This document shows, in pieces, positions 1-11,065 of a stretch of 64,000 nt of DNA. The DNA lies in NCBI RefSeq assembly GCF_018991925.1, contig NW_024753828.1, positions 5,227,839 to 5,291,838 of the forward strand, read 5' to 3'. The translations under genes and the position numbers were made by a program. This stretch comes from Homarus americanus (taxonomy: Eukaryota; Arthropoda; Malacostraca; Decapoda; Nephropidae). The notes beneath the pieces are model-generated. The model did not search any database. It was not told where the DNA came from and saw only the letters and a program-made list of their open reading frames with translations. Every line of letters begins with the position of its first letter. Positions within the stretch are counted from its first letter, which is position 1.

Positions 1-79
1 TTGCTGTTAATAAACTTGCATGATGATTTCCAAACTTCCAGTAATGGACCAACCAATTAACTGACTTTATTGTATGCAG

Positions 80-321
80 ATCCAGAGAATGCGGGAGCTG
101 TTGAGGAAGTGTGTGTGAGCAAGTGGGGTTTCATCATCGCCCTTATCATCACGGCGCTCCTAGCACTTGTGGCAGTGGCAGTGGCTGTCTCCTGCTGGCT
201 TATGGCTTATCGACGACGCCCTAAGCATGGAGGACCTCTGCCTCACCCACCAGAGTTCCCCAACCCACTGTTCACTACACCTGAGCCATTGGCTGAACCT
301 TCACCAGACTACCTCTCCTGA
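80..321 (+). CDS. Terminal exon of a single-pass membrane protein (partial; possibly ZP-domain type)
   Basis: An acceptor AG lies at 78-79 after a pyrimidine-rich stretch, and the open frame runs to TGA at 319-321; the first codon is completed by one base from the previous exon. About 80 residues are encoded: a short acidic lead with one Cys (EEVCVSKWGF), a strong membrane span of about 25 hydrophobic residues rich in I, A, L and V, a basic stop-transfer AYRRRPK, then a Pro-rich cytoplasmic tail ending in PSPDYLS. A lone Cys just before a terminal span and short tail is typical of arthropod zona-pellucida-domain cuticle proteins, but no ZP domain is in the window, so that identity is inference. 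The rest of the gene lies to the left of the window. Confidence 0.6.
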
Positions 322-2206
322 GGGAAGTCACCCGGGGCTCCTTAGCCCTTAATACTGTGATTGACTCTCGTCTTGTAAACGAATCACTTAGAAAAAGATT
401 CTCTGAAGTGACAGACATAAAAATGAAATCTATTATAAATTTCCATAAAGAAAGGCCAAGACCTTCGTGTGAATGACACTGAAATAAATTGTGACTTTTC
501 ACTGTGAAAATTAGACCAGAAGTGTAACCTTGAGGTTTATGAGGAATTTGTTGAAGGAGCGGGGAACATCTCTAGTGTGGCACATTCCGTCAATTTTAAT
601 GTCCTAAGTTCAGCAGAAACCACTGGGATGTGTCACAAAAGGGAGTTCCCAAATCATGCAACCAGTTTGGCTCAAGGAAAGATAAATGAACTTTTGTGAA
701 GTAGTCTGATTTTATTTTTGTACAAAGTCATTTCATAATGTTCTGTCTGAAAATGTGCCCGTTCTGCTATATTTGTTTACAAGGCACTTTGGGCATCATT
801 TCAGGGACGACATAGCAGTGGCACACAGTCCCTATCGACAGTGACATATAATGTAGTCCGATACTGTAGCTTACAAGTTGATTTATTCACCTGAATAAGT
901 ACTCCAAAGATTCCATGTTATTTTGTATTTAAGCATCAGCTACAAAATGTGCTAGAATACTGTAAAATAATAATTAGGTGCTCATGGACAAGTCCCTGTT
1001 ATGTCCAACTTCTTCAAGTGTCAAATGTAAAGTGGAAAGTGATTTTTACTCATTCACTAAACAGTAAGATACCACCTCTGTCTTATGAGGAGCATCTTGT
1101 TGTTAGAATGAGCAACAAAATCACTCATTACATTACAATGTATAAAGTTGGCCTGCCATGGCGGCTATGGGGAGTCACAGATGGTTATTGGCAGCTAATG
1201 CTGCAATCGGTTATTAAATAGTGGTTAGTGATTTGTTTTTATAAGATTTTAGAAACGCACAAAGGTTGACCTCCCCCTATCTACTTGGCAGGACTGAATA
1301 AATGGTTATTGAGATATATTAAGTTATATTTGTGCACGTAGATAATAGACTCATGAAAGAGTAGCCGCTGAGACGTTTTTCCTGAAAGCGGAGACAACTT
1401 GTGGTTGCCACAGCTACACATGAGTCAGTTGCTGTCAGCATTTGCTAAGTGCTTGGTTGCATTTTTTTTTTTTTGGGTGGAGCCACAAGTATTGTCTGGC
1501 ACAAGTCTCGGCTGTGTTCTGCCAAGTCATGTCTTCCACACAAGTCTAAGGACAGATATTACTGATATTGCATCATTTGAAAAATATATTTTCAAAAATG
1601 TGATAATTTCGATGTGTAAAGCTCATAAGAGCGCCAATCTAAACTATTATTTAGTCTAACCATCACGCCTGAATTGTCCCAAAATAATAAAAACTTGAAT
1701 CTTGCGCTAACCAAATACTAGAGGCAAGCCAACATGCAAGTGTTCTCTTCTAACTTGGTTAATACAGACTGACTTCAACAAAGGCATATTTCTCTCACTT
1801 GTTACGCCCCTCATTACTGTGATCTGCGCCGTAGTGCGTTGCTTTAATGCCAATATGCCTTTGTTTAACTCATGGGAAATATTTCTTTTGCCATTTTCAT
1901 CAAGAATAGGTGGTGGGTTCTTAAATCTTCAAGCAAACCAAAGCAAACATTAGTTCTATTTACTGTACTTTGATCTTCAACTAAATAGGTGTTGGGTCTT
2001 CCGTTCGTCATCAAGTCTTTCCACACACTGTGGCTTGCCTTTGATCCCTTGTTGTCCTCAATCTGGTAAATAATAATTATAACTTTCCATGCTTTAAACA
2101 AGTGTTAATATGTCTCACCTTGTAACATACTTGTGTTACTGAATAAAGGATACGGAATAAATTATGAACTTGTTTTAGTTGATGAGTTAATACTGTACTC
2201 ATCGTA
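322..2206. other. 3' UTR and intergenic sequence of the first gene
   Basis: No convincing coding sequence was seen. AATAAA occurs at 483-488 and again at 1297-1302, either of which could end the upstream transcript; the nearer one gives a 3' UTR of about 190 bases. The rest is AT-rich, with a T-run near 1461 and no recognisable repeat. Confidence 0.4.
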
Positions 2207-3130
2207 CAGTAGTCCCATACACTATGTCGATTTAAAGCGATTCAATTTAAGATATTGATTTAAAGCGACACCTACAATTAAGGGCGATGTTTTAATTTAA
2301 AACGAATCTTTCCTGTTTTGCGCTAGTTAATCTGACACATCCTATTTTAAATTTTGCGCCTAATGTTTTCCACTGTATGCGTCTCTGGAAACGCTACGGC
2401 TGCCCATCACCCTCCCACACCCTCACCATACTCAGTTCTTGTACTGACGCTCAAGTGAGCAGACATATTGTGTGACACTCTCCTACCACGTGCATCAACC
2501 ATCGCCACTATGTCCAAGAGGCTAGCTACTACATCATTAACTACCCCAAAGGCCAAGAAATCAAGGCAAGCAAATACACTGGAGCAGAAAAACAGGGTGC
2601 TGGAAGCACTGCAGCTGGAAATGGTGTTTCCCCGTGTGTCAGATGTGTACACAGCACTAAACAGTGATGTGGATGATGAGCTGGTCGAGTTGGGCTCTGC
2701 ATCTTCAGAGGATGAATTCCCTAAATAAAGTTGAGTGAAAATCTATTTTTGAAAGTATAAAGTAATTAAAAAATAAGTTGAGAGGAAAGTGAGTGCTGGG
2801 GGAGTCAGGCGGATGGTGAGTGGCACCAGCGCGACCTCCCTCTCACATCAGCTGATCGCTAGTCAACAGACCATTTCACGTCCCATAATTTTAGCTGTGT
2901 TGATTTATAAGTGTTTGTTTTAACATAATACTTCAAAAAATAATGTTTTGTTTATTCTAGGAGATGGACTGAGGTGCATCTGGGTAGACTCAGTCTTTTT
3001 AGTATTTTGTGTTTCAAGTACCAAACTAAATTATTCCATTGAAACAACACTTCGATTTTGTGCAAATTCTGTTTAAAGCGACCTCTCTTGGAACGTATCT
3101 GTGTTATATCGAGTATCTAAGGGTGTGCTG
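2207..3130 (+). mobile_element. Internally deleted Tigger/pogo-like DNA transposon
   Basis: The left end (TA then CAGTAGTCCCATACAC) and the right end, read on the other strand as CAGCACACCCTTAGATAC, are imperfect inverted repeats. Both subterminal regions carry TTTAAAGCGAC-type motifs, which also repeat at 2230 and 2260. Tigger elements typically start CAG and duplicate TA; a TA precedes the left end, but the right flank does not show it clearly. The only coding remnant is the small frame at 2510-2728. Size about 0.9 kb, against about 2.5 kb for an intact element. Confidence 0.45.
2510..2728 (+). pseudogene. Tigger transposase remnant, N-terminus fused to C-terminal tail
   Basis: ATG at 2510 opens 72 codons. 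The start (MSKRLATTSL...KKSRQANTLEQKNRVL) resembles the basic, Lys/Arg-rich N-terminus and first helix of pogo/Tigger transposases with a CENP-B type HTH. The end (DVDDELVELGSASSEDEF) is an acidic tail of the kind these proteins carry. The HTH, second DNA-binding domain and DDE core are missing, so an internal deletion has joined the two ends. It cannot be catalytic. Assignment is by motif resemblance plus the flanking inverted repeats. Confidence 0.4.
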
Positions 3131-4976
3131 TGTATATGTATGTATATATGCCCTTTAAACAACACTGCTGAAACATATACATGATACAACAGTACACGGT
3201 ACCCTTACACACCATTGTTGTAACATGGTACAAATTTACAGCATACACTTATACACCATTAGTGTATCATACACGATACAGAAATGAACAGTATAGACTT
3301 ATACATTTGTAACACAAAAAATATATAAATACAAAAAATGCAGCAATGTACGTACATTACAGTACATGAGTGATTGTTACTATCTATACAGTGTGAATAC
3401 AGCATTGCTGTACTTAAGGAGGCAATGTTGCTGGCACGGCACGCAATCACCTTTGCTTCCCAAGTGTAAAGTTTAGAACCCATTTACAGTTGGGGCACCA
3501 AACCAGCAACCGTTAGTTGTGACGGGTTATAGCGGGCCCCAAATCTTGACCGGCCCAAAAAAACTGAGTGAATAAACTTTTTTTACGCAGTTTCTCTTTT
3601 TACAAATAAAAAATCTGTTTGGACATGGTGTGGGGGTGTGGTGCTGGTGTGAGGCTGCTGTGGCGGTGTGTAACGGTTTGATGGCATGATTTTAGTTGTG
3701 TGAGGATGAAAGGCTGTTAGGGTGAGAGGCTCTGAAGAAGACAATTTTTTGAGGTATGAGTAAGGATGTGGTGATGTGAGGTCGTATGAGTGCGTGAAGT
3801 TATGTGAAAATATGAGGTCATGTGAGGGTATGAGGTGATGAGAACATGAGGTCACGTGAGAATTATGTCCTTGGAGGTATCAGGTTATGTAATAATATGA
3901 GATCACATGAAGTTATGAGTTTGTGTGAGGGTATGAACGTTATGAGAATATGAGATCACATGAGTATGAGTTTGTTTGGAGGTATGGAGTTATGCGAGAG
4001 GTTGAGTGTGTGTGAGGGTATTGAGGTGTATGACGGTGAGAGTTTGAGGTAATTTATGAAATTGAGATTTTGTGAGGAAGTGAGGCACTGAAGATGTGTG
4101 GGGGGGGGGTGTGAAACGTATGAGTGTATGCCTGTGAGGATGTGTAAGAAAATAAAATAAAAACATATTTTATTAATAATACTCCTTCAACTTTAAATCT
4201 AAATAAGTCAGGCAGACAGACGAGAAATTATTCTTTACTTAGTTTATCCCTTCAAAGTCTATTTACTTTGTGAGGAAAGAGAGGATCGTTGCCACTTGGG
4301 GGACTACGCTGGCTGGGTACATAAATAAAAAAAATTTTTATAAAATGATACAAAATACTGTATTTAATCAAATGTGATGTATACAATAGTAAGTAGTAGG
4401 TCAAGATGATTTGCTTAAGGTTAGACTATAATGGTATTCTTGTATGGCGAGTTTACCGATTTATTATTATTTTTATTATTATTATCTAACATTGAAAATA
4501 ATAATTTATATCTACATTCTATACAATTAGGCAAAAATCTTGTTTCATATTGATTAAAAATCAAATGAAGAGCACACCCGTGCAATATTTTTAGAGGTGA
4601 CGCATTCGGACTCGTTCACCTCCGCTTGCGCTGGTAATTTACTGTTGTTTGTGTGGTAAACTACAAAGTTTCGGGTGTTCTTTTATCCGCTGCCAGCGAT
4701 GGTAACTCCGACCAAAATTTTACTAAGACTTACTGATTTTCTCTGGAGTATAAATGAAACTAAAAATAGGACAGTAAATGGCAGCGTTCGGTTTTTGTTG
4801 CTTTGCAATTTTTTTTAACATTCATATATGACTGCATAAATTGCCTTGTAAATACAGTATTCAGATTATCAACTTACTGCGTCAACACTGGTGGTGTGTA
4901 CTTGTCAGCTCCACCAGTCATGTTCTCTTGTCTCACCAAAACAGGCAACCGACCAATCCTGTGGCAGCTTTCTTGT
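3131..4976. other. Intergenic, AT-rich, with a degenerate minisatellite
   Basis: No gene found. 3180-3310 holds a few imperfect ACACCATT/TGTAACA repeats; 3590-4140 is annotated separately. 4470-4490 is a short ATT run. The unduplicated flank of the hAT insertion starts just after 4976. Confidence 0.35.
3590..4140. repeat. Degenerate GA/GT-rich minisatellite
   Basis: The + strand is dominated by diverged copies of a roughly 11-16 base word built on GAGGTYATGTGAG and GAGGGTATGAG. Examples are GAGGTCATGTGAGGGTATG near 3811 and GAGGTCACGTGAGAATTATG near 3848. Strong strand asymmetry (G/T/A on +) and lack of a fixed period point to an old tandem array. Open frames on the minus strand here are by-products of the repeat. 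Confidence 0.6.
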
Positions 4977-4984
4977 GTTGCTGC
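4977..4984. repeat. Target-site duplication, left copy (outer hAT)
   Basis: GTTGCTGC directly precedes the CAGAGTTGCC terminus; the identical octamer follows the right terminus at 6629-6636. Eight bases is the length produced by hAT transposases. Confidence 0.85.
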
Positions 4985-5302
4985 CAGAGTTGCCAACTTA
5001 GCGACTTTGTAGCTAGATCTAGAGCTTTTTGTTTTTTTCTAGCGACATTTTAGAGCGATTTGCGACTTGTCGCAAATCTAGAGATATCCACAGAAATCTA
5101 GCGACTTTCTGGATACTTTTGGACTGTCCTTGAAAACTCAGTTTTCCTAATTTCGAGCCATAATATATAGCAACGGGATTACAGGGACAATAAATAATAT
5201 GAAAAGTTTAATACATTTGAACGGGTCGTGGTACAGAAGGAGGGACACGTCTATTTCCTGATCACTTGATGTCAGCCCGTCCATGCATCTAACACCCTAA
5301 AA

Positions 5303-5608
5303 TTGTGGTCAGAAGTGGCAAATTACAGAGATGCGACAGGTGAAAACCCTTACCATAATCTGGCTGAAATTGCACTCGCTGCCTTATCTCTTCCACATTC
5401 AAACGCAGATGTAGAGCGCACATTTAGTAATATGAACTTTGAGAAATCAAAATTGCGCAACAAAATGAAACTATCGACATTAAAGGCAATTCTTACAATA
5501 AAGTATGGGTTAAAAAGACAGAACACCTGTTGTGCAAGTTATGAACTCCCTAGTGATATTTTAAGAAAGATAGGGACTGTGGAGGCATACAGTTACAAGA
5601 GAACCTGA
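5303..5608 (+). pseudogene. hAT transposase C-terminal dimerisation domain (fragment)
   Basis: The open frame contains the hallmark of the hAT C-terminal dimerisation region: L-A-L-x-x-L-S-L-P-H-S-N-A-D-V-E-R-T-F-S followed by K-x-K-L-R-N-K-M and T-L-K-A-I. This segment forms the oligomerisation helix and the distal part of the RNase H-like catalytic fold. The BED zinc finger and the first catalytic Asp residues are absent. After the stop at 5608 the sequence continues in another frame as an acidic tail (ADDYEEDWDAITIE) cut by the nested element, so a frameshift separates it from its natural end. Confidence 0.88.
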
Positions 5609-5686
5609 ACCAAGCACTTCACATGCTTCCAGCTCTACAGTTGTTCACACTGCCGACGACTACGAAGAGGACTGGGATGCAATTAC

Positions 5687-5694
5687 TATTGAAT
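5687..5694. repeat. Target-site duplication, left copy (nested hAT)
   Basis: TATTGAAT precedes CAGTGGCGGCTCGTG; the same octamer follows the right terminus at 6394-6401. Confidence 0.88.
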
Positions 5695-6393
5695 CAGTGG
5701 CGGCTCGTGCATAGGGCTGCAGAGCTGCAGTCCCCCCAGACACTCACTGCCAGGCGTATGATTCCTTTAGAGAGACAGCTGAATAATACACTACCAACAA
5801 ATATATCATTTTATATGTTATTTAATTATTTTCAATACGTTGCTAAGTGAATTTTCATTAAAATCAGACCAAAATTTAAGTTACTTTCATAGTTGCTGTC
5901 AATGCTGTACGATTCATGTCTGTTATTAATTGGCGCCGCCGCCGCACTTGAAGCAGCTCAGTCTCGTGTTTACATTGCGTGTGGACGGTGTGGTTAAATC
6001 GTGCTTTCTTTAATTACCCTTTGACGATGGAAAATCGAGTGAAGTATTTGCAAAACATCAACTTTTCCCAGCTGACATTAAATGAAAAGACTGAAATCAA
6101 AGCAAGAGGAAGACCTACACCAGTTTTATCCATTCAACAGAACAGTACAAGCAGGAACAAAGAATATACACGCCAGTTTAACATGAGTGTTTATGGCTCT
6201 GTGGTTGTGACGAGGCAAATACTTTATTCTGCTTTCCATGCTTATTGTTTGGTGGGGACTCGGCATGGACGAAAAGTGGTGTGACTGACTTGAGGCATTT
6301 GCCACAGAAAATAGTGAAACATGAGCAGTCAGCCAAACATATGTTGTGTGAGGCTTGCAGTCCCTCCATTTTATTTTTCACGAGCCGCCACTG
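5695..6393 (+). mobile_element. Nested hAT element (699 bp, deleted)
   Basis: A perfect 15-bp terminal inverted repeat, CAGTGGCGGCTCGTG at 5695 and its complement ending at 6393, is flanked by a perfect 8-bp duplication TATTGAAT. It lies inside the outer hAT, just upstream of that element's TAA, so it inserted later. Its coding remnant (6027-6366) is the N-terminal zinc-finger part of a ZMYM1/TTF-type hAT transposase. The termini differ from the host element, so the two belong to different hAT families. Perfect inverted repeats and duplications suggest it is the younger of the two. Confidence 0.92.
6027..6366 (+). pseudogene. ZMYM1/TTF-type hAT transposase N-terminus, frameshifted
   Basis: ATG at 6027 starts a frame that reads MENRVKYLQNINFSQLTLNE... 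A shift near 6190 moves the homology to another frame, where 6194 onwards reads WLCGCDEANTLFCFPCLLFG, then SGVTDLRHLPQKIVKHEQSA and KHM. This is the TTF/ZMYM-type zinc-binding domain (C-x-C...C-x2-C...H-x5-H) at the N-terminus of one hAT transposase group. The catalytic RNase H-like region is missing; the frame runs straight into the right inverted repeat. Non-functional. Confidence 0.8.
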
Positions 6394-6628
6394 TATTGAA
6401 TAATAGGTAAGTGTGCACATTAATCTTAAAAAAAAATAATATTTTTATTTTTACATAATGCATTTTATTTATACTCCGTCCATTATAGTCGGCATTATGA
6501 AAATATTTGCATCAAATTACTGAAGGGGGGGAATAATAGCTAGCGACTTTTCATGGAAGATTTAGGGACATTTAGCTACTTTTAGGTACCAGCCTAGCGA
6601 CATTTGAAAATCCGAGTTGGCAACGCTG

Positions 6629-6636
6629 GTTGCTGC
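6629..6636. repeat. Target-site duplication, right copy (outer hAT)
   Basis: GTTGCTGC follows the right hAT terminus (...GGCAACGCTG), matching 4977-4984 exactly. Confidence 0.85.
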
Positions 6637-8626
6637 CTCTGATCTCGTCTTGAGAACTTTCGTTTTCAAAGTTGACCCAAAACTCTCTGGTATGTATTCA
6701 AGCTTCTTTTGTGTGTAATATTCACTCAACATATGTCGTTTCTTGCTCTTGATGTATAGTATCATTATTCATGTAATGGTGGGCAAGCAAGTAGAACAGA
6801 TCTGCCTGTTACTCGTAAATTCAATTATTTACATCGTCATAATAAACCCGTCGAAGTGTTTTTTCCCTCGTTTCGGTAGTAAAAATATACTATACACAGC
6901 AGGGGGGTGCTACTCTAGCGTGCGGTCTACAGGATATTTAGGTTAAGTCAGGTCAGTTAGAATAGGTTAGGTTAGGTTAGACTAAAGATATCTTTGTAGA
7001 CCGAATGCTAAATAAGCACAGACAAACAGCCATTCTGACTCCCAGTACCCGCTAAACTTCTTTTTGAACTAGACTGAACTATAAGTGACGTTGTCCTAAC
7101 GATTATACTGTATACATCAAAGTATTAACGTTGTTGCTCTGAGTCTTTTAGAGTTATGCTGAGATCAAGGTCATCAAGTTGTGAACTTGGTCTTTCAACA
7201 TTTGACTAATAACATACCAGATTAGGGGGTGTCTTGGTGTATATAACTCGAATATGAACGCTGTAGCTCTTTATATTTTCGAGTTATGCTGTCGATAGTA
7301 TAGTACAGTACTGACCGGGAGCAAAGTGGTTGTACATAATTCATCTTTCAACCAACTGAGAGTTACGTGTACTTTTAGTTATATCTATAACTGCCTTTAC
7401 TCTTGAAGTTGTAAAAAAGAAACGTTATGATTAATACATTTTATTCGTAAGCAAGTGACGTTTTTAAGGTTAGGTAATTTTCATAATGTTATACCTATCA
7501 ATATCTTAATTCTCAAATCCTTTGCTAACTGAGCCAGTTAGATATGCGTTCTCACACCACCCCTTATTTTGATTTAATGATTGATTCGGGGACAGTAGAG
7601 GCTAAAGTTACGTCGAAATTACTTTGATATTTTACCATACTGAGGTACTGTACTATCTGTGATCCTTAGTTTAGTGTAAAAAAAATAACAAACCGATCTT
7701 TGATTAAGTCAGTGTTCGGTATACCTCACTTGCACACATTTTGCGCATGTTAAGCATAATGTGTACTCCAAGGCGCCCTTGCACACACACACACACACAC
7801 ACACACAAAGCGCCTTAGTACATGGTCATCAGAGGCAGCTTACAACAGCGGCTACTTTATTGTGCACAATCAGAGGCAAGAGGCATATTGGGGGTAGCGC
7901 CACTCCCATAAACCTCTGTAGTAATCGAGAAAAAATCGCGCTCTTGTTGATTTTTATGGTGTGAAACGCTGCATTGGTACAAAAGATGGTATACTTTTTT
8001 ATATTGTGATTGGAGCCCATAATACTGAATAAGAATAAAATTAATCACTCGTCAGCGACTCGTTCAGCATGCTGATTTGTTAAACTGTGAATACGTCTCT
8101 TGGCTCTACCCAGTTGGTCATATTTTCAACTGAGAATGATGCTCAGAATGCGCGATTCTTAAGTGATCATATATGTTTTAGTTCATGCCTTTAGATTTTT
8201 ATGACTTTTTTACTGTGCTATTCCCGAATTTAACACTCTCATGTGTTTTATACTTACAATGCAATCTTGACTTTCAATTATATATTTTTCCAAACAAGTC
8301 CAATTTATTACGTTTCTTTCCGTAAATTTGGGTCAAACAAACGATTTCATAATAATGCTTATATACGACCAACGGGGCGGGGTCGAGTAATAATTTGCCA
8401 ACTAGGACTTTCACCGAGCCAATATGGTGCTACCTCTCCCATGTATACACGCAATGGCAAGCACCTGGTTACTGGTTTAACTGGTTAGTGTGTGGCCAAC
8501 TGCCTTTGTGGGTGGATGCATTATTTTACGTTCTCACCACTGACGTCTGGCACCGCTCTCAACCACTGACGCTGAGATCTTTCACAAAGAACTGCTTCTA
8601 GGATTATTGTGACCTTGGCGACGGGT
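6637..8626. other. Intergenic region upstream of the SLC5-like exon
   Basis: No coding sequence recognised. It contains a short TTAGG-like cluster (6943-6983, AGGTTAGGTTAGGTTAG) and a CA microsatellite at 7782-7807. The last few hundred bases could hold the 5' UTR or promoter of the SLC5-like exon, but no TATA box or initiator stands out. Confidence 0.35.
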
Positions 8627-8746
8627 ATGACGGATATCGGCAATCCGTTGTTGCTCCTCCCACAGGAAGAAGGCTCGAAGCTGGGCTGGCCTGACGTGGT
8701 GGTGATAGCAGCCTACTTTGTCATCGTACTGGCCGTAGGACTCTAA
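8627..8746 (+). CDS. First coding exon of an SLC5-like sodium/solute symporter, ending in a stop at the splice donor
   Basis: ATG at 8627 opens 39 codons. Residues 1-18 are a short cytosolic/extracellular lead (MTDIGNPLLLLPQEE); residues 20-39 (GWPDVVVIAAYFVIVLAVGL) match the first helix of SLC5 family members (SGLT/SMVT type), whose pattern is W-x-D-hhh-I-x-x-Y-F-hhh-x-h-A-V-G-h-W. These proteins couple Na+ to uptake of sugars, vitamins or other solutes. The codon where the family usually has Trp is TAA (8744-8746), followed at once by a strong donor GTAAGT (8747). So the exon is either pseudogenised, mis-sequenced, or an exon duplicate. No following SLC5 exon was found in the window. Confidence 0.5.
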   Translation: MTDIGNPLLLLPQEEGSKLGWPDVVVIAAYFVIVLAVGL

Positions 8747-9023
8747 GTAAGTGTTGCTTCTTTCACAGTCTGAACACGAATTTTGAGACAATATGAGGAT
8801 AGCTCACTCGTTGTTAATTGTTTTTCCTCCCATGAGTAAGAAACACGTTAAGCCCATTGTGGCTTACATGATATTGTGCGATAGTAGGTAGTAGACAGCT
8901 ATCAAAGAGGGAGGTACTACCGCCTGGGAAGATATTGGAAGCATAATGTGTTGTCTAATGGTAGACCCTGCTGCCATATGGCATCACGAAAATTGTGACC
9001 AAATCCTAGGCTGCTGATCTGAC

Positions 9024-11065
9024 TCTACTTTTCGGGAAAGTAGATAACCAACTTTCCCGGAAAGTAGATATTTCCCATTTTCTATGATAAAAATTTCCCA
9101 TTTTCTATGATAAGTAGATAACCAACTTTCCCAGAAAGTAGATATTTCCCATTTTCTGTGATACAAATTTCCCGTTTTCTATGATAATCTACTTCGGAAA
9201 ATTAGGTAATATTTCCCAAAAAGTCGATAATCTACTTCCCTGAAAAGTCGATAATCTACTTTCCCGAAAAGTAGATAATCTACTTTTCGGGAAAGTAGAT
9301 AACCAACTTTCCCGGAAAGTAGATATTTCCCATTTTCTATGATAAAAATTTCCCATTTTCTATGATAAGTAGATAACCAACTTTCCCAGAAAGTAGATAT
9401 TTCCCATTTTCTGTGATACAAATTTCCCGTTTTCTATGATAATCTACTTCGGAAAATTAGGTAATATTTCCCAAAAAGTCGATAATCTACTTCCCTGAAA
9501 AGTCGATAATCTACTTTCCCGAAAAGTAGATAATCTACTTTTCGGGAAAGTAGATAACCAACTTTCCCGGAAAGTAGATATTTCCCATTTTCTATGATAA
9601 AAATTTCCCATTTTCTATGATAAGTAGATAACCAACTTTCCCAGAAAGTAGATATTTCCCATTTTCTGTGATACAAATTTCCCGTTTTCTATGATAATCT
9701 ACTTCGGAAAATTAGGTAATATTTCCCAAAAAGTCGATAATCTACTTCCTGAAAAGTCGATAATCTACTTTCCCGAAAAGTAGATAATCTACTTTTCGGG
9801 AAAGTAGATAACCAACTTTCCCGGAAAGTAGATATTTCCCATTTTCTATGATAAAAATTTCCCATTTTCTATGATAAGTAGATAACCAACTTTCCCAGAA
9901 AGTAGATATTTCCCATTTTCTGTGATACAAATTTCCCGTTTTCTATGATAATCTACTTCGGAAAATTAGGTAATATTTCCCAAAAAGTCGATAATCTACT
10001 TCCCTGAAAAGTCGATAATCTACTTTCGAAAAGTAGATAATCTACTTTTCGGGAAAGTAGATAACCAACTTTCCCGGAAAGTAGATATTTCCCATTTTCT
10101 ATGATAAAAATTTCCCATTTTCTATGATAAGTAGATAACCAACTTTCCCAGAAAGTAGATATTTCCCATTTTCTGTGATACAAATTTCCCGTTTTCTATG
10201 ATAATCTACTTCGGAAAATTAGGTAATATTTCCCAAAAGTCGATAATCTACTTCCCCAAAAAGTCGATAATCTACTTTCCCGAAAAGTAGATAATCTACT
10301 TTCGGGAAAGTAGATAACCAACTTTCCCGGAAAGTAGATATTTCCCATTTTCTATGATAAAAATTTCCCGTTTTCTATGATAAGTAGATAACCAACTTTC
10401 CCAGAAAGTAGATATTTCCCATTTTCTGTGATACAAATTTCCCGTTTTCTATGATAATCTACTTCGGAAAATTAGGTAATATTTCCCCAAAAGTCGATTA
10501 TCTACTTCCCCAAAAAGTAGATAATCTACTTTTCGGGAAAGTAGATAACCAACTTTCCCGGAAAGTAGATATTTCCCATTTTCCATGATTAAAATTTCCC
10601 ATTTTCTATGATAAGTAGATAACCAACTTTCCCAGAAAGTAGATATTTCCCATTTTCTGTGATACAAATTTCCCGTTTTCTATGATAATCTACTTCGGAA
10701 AATTAGGTAATATTTCCCAAAAAGTCGATAATCTACTTCCCTGAAAAGTCGATAATCTACTTTCCCGAAAAGTAGATAATCTACTTTTCGGGAAAGTAGA
10801 TAACCAACTTTCCCGGAAAGTAGATATTTCCCATTTTCTATGATAAAAATTTCCCATTTTCTATGATAAGTAGATAACCAACTTTCCCAGAAAGTAGATA
10901 TTTCCCATTTTCTGTGATACAAATTTCCCGTTTTCTATGATAATCTACTTCGGAAAATTAGGTAATATTTCCCAAAAAGTCGATAATCTACTTCCCTGAA
11001 AAGTCGATAATATACTTTCCCAGAAAGTAGATATTTCCCATTTTCTATGATAAGTAGATAACCAA
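9024..11065. repeat. Tandem satellite, about 255-bp unit, about 8 copies
   Basis: The same block recurs with starts spaced 255, 254, 253, about 242, about 242 and 255 bp; copies differ by single bases and small deletions. Each unit is built from shorter words: GGGAAAGTAGATAACCAACT, TTTCCCATTTTCTATGATAA (twice) and AAAGTCGATAATCTACTT. Each also carries a near-perfect palindrome centred on AAAAGTAGAT-A-ATCTACTTTT, with 14-bp arms including CCCG/CGGG. Minus-strand open frames in each unit are repeat artefacts with no coding signature. The array is cut mid-unit at 11065 by the LTR of the gypsy element. Confidence 0.95.

Larger units (their letters stand above)
4985..6628 (+). mobile_element. hAT DNA transposon (outer element), deleted and interrupted
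   Basis: The termini CAGAGTTGCCAACT (left) and, inverted, CAGCGTTGCCAACT (right) form short inverted repeats, and the element is bounded by a perfect 8-bp duplication GTTGCTGC. Subterminal TAGCGAC words repeat near both ends (5010-5110 and 6540-6600), as expected for transposase-binding sites. Only the C-terminal part of a transposase survives (5303-5608). A second hAT element sits inside at 5695-6393. Without that insertion the outer element would be about 0.94 kb, so it had already lost most of its gene or was mobilised in trans. Confidence 0.88.

Noticed and set aside
8984..10922. Repeated minus-strand frames of 60-80 codons starting MYHRKWEIST
   Set aside because: One per satellite unit, ending at unit-specific positions, with no codon-level constraint; differences between copies are indels as often as substitutions.
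9024..11065. CRISPR-like array
   Set aside because: The 255-bp unit is continuous with no variable spacers, and the DNA is eukaryotic.
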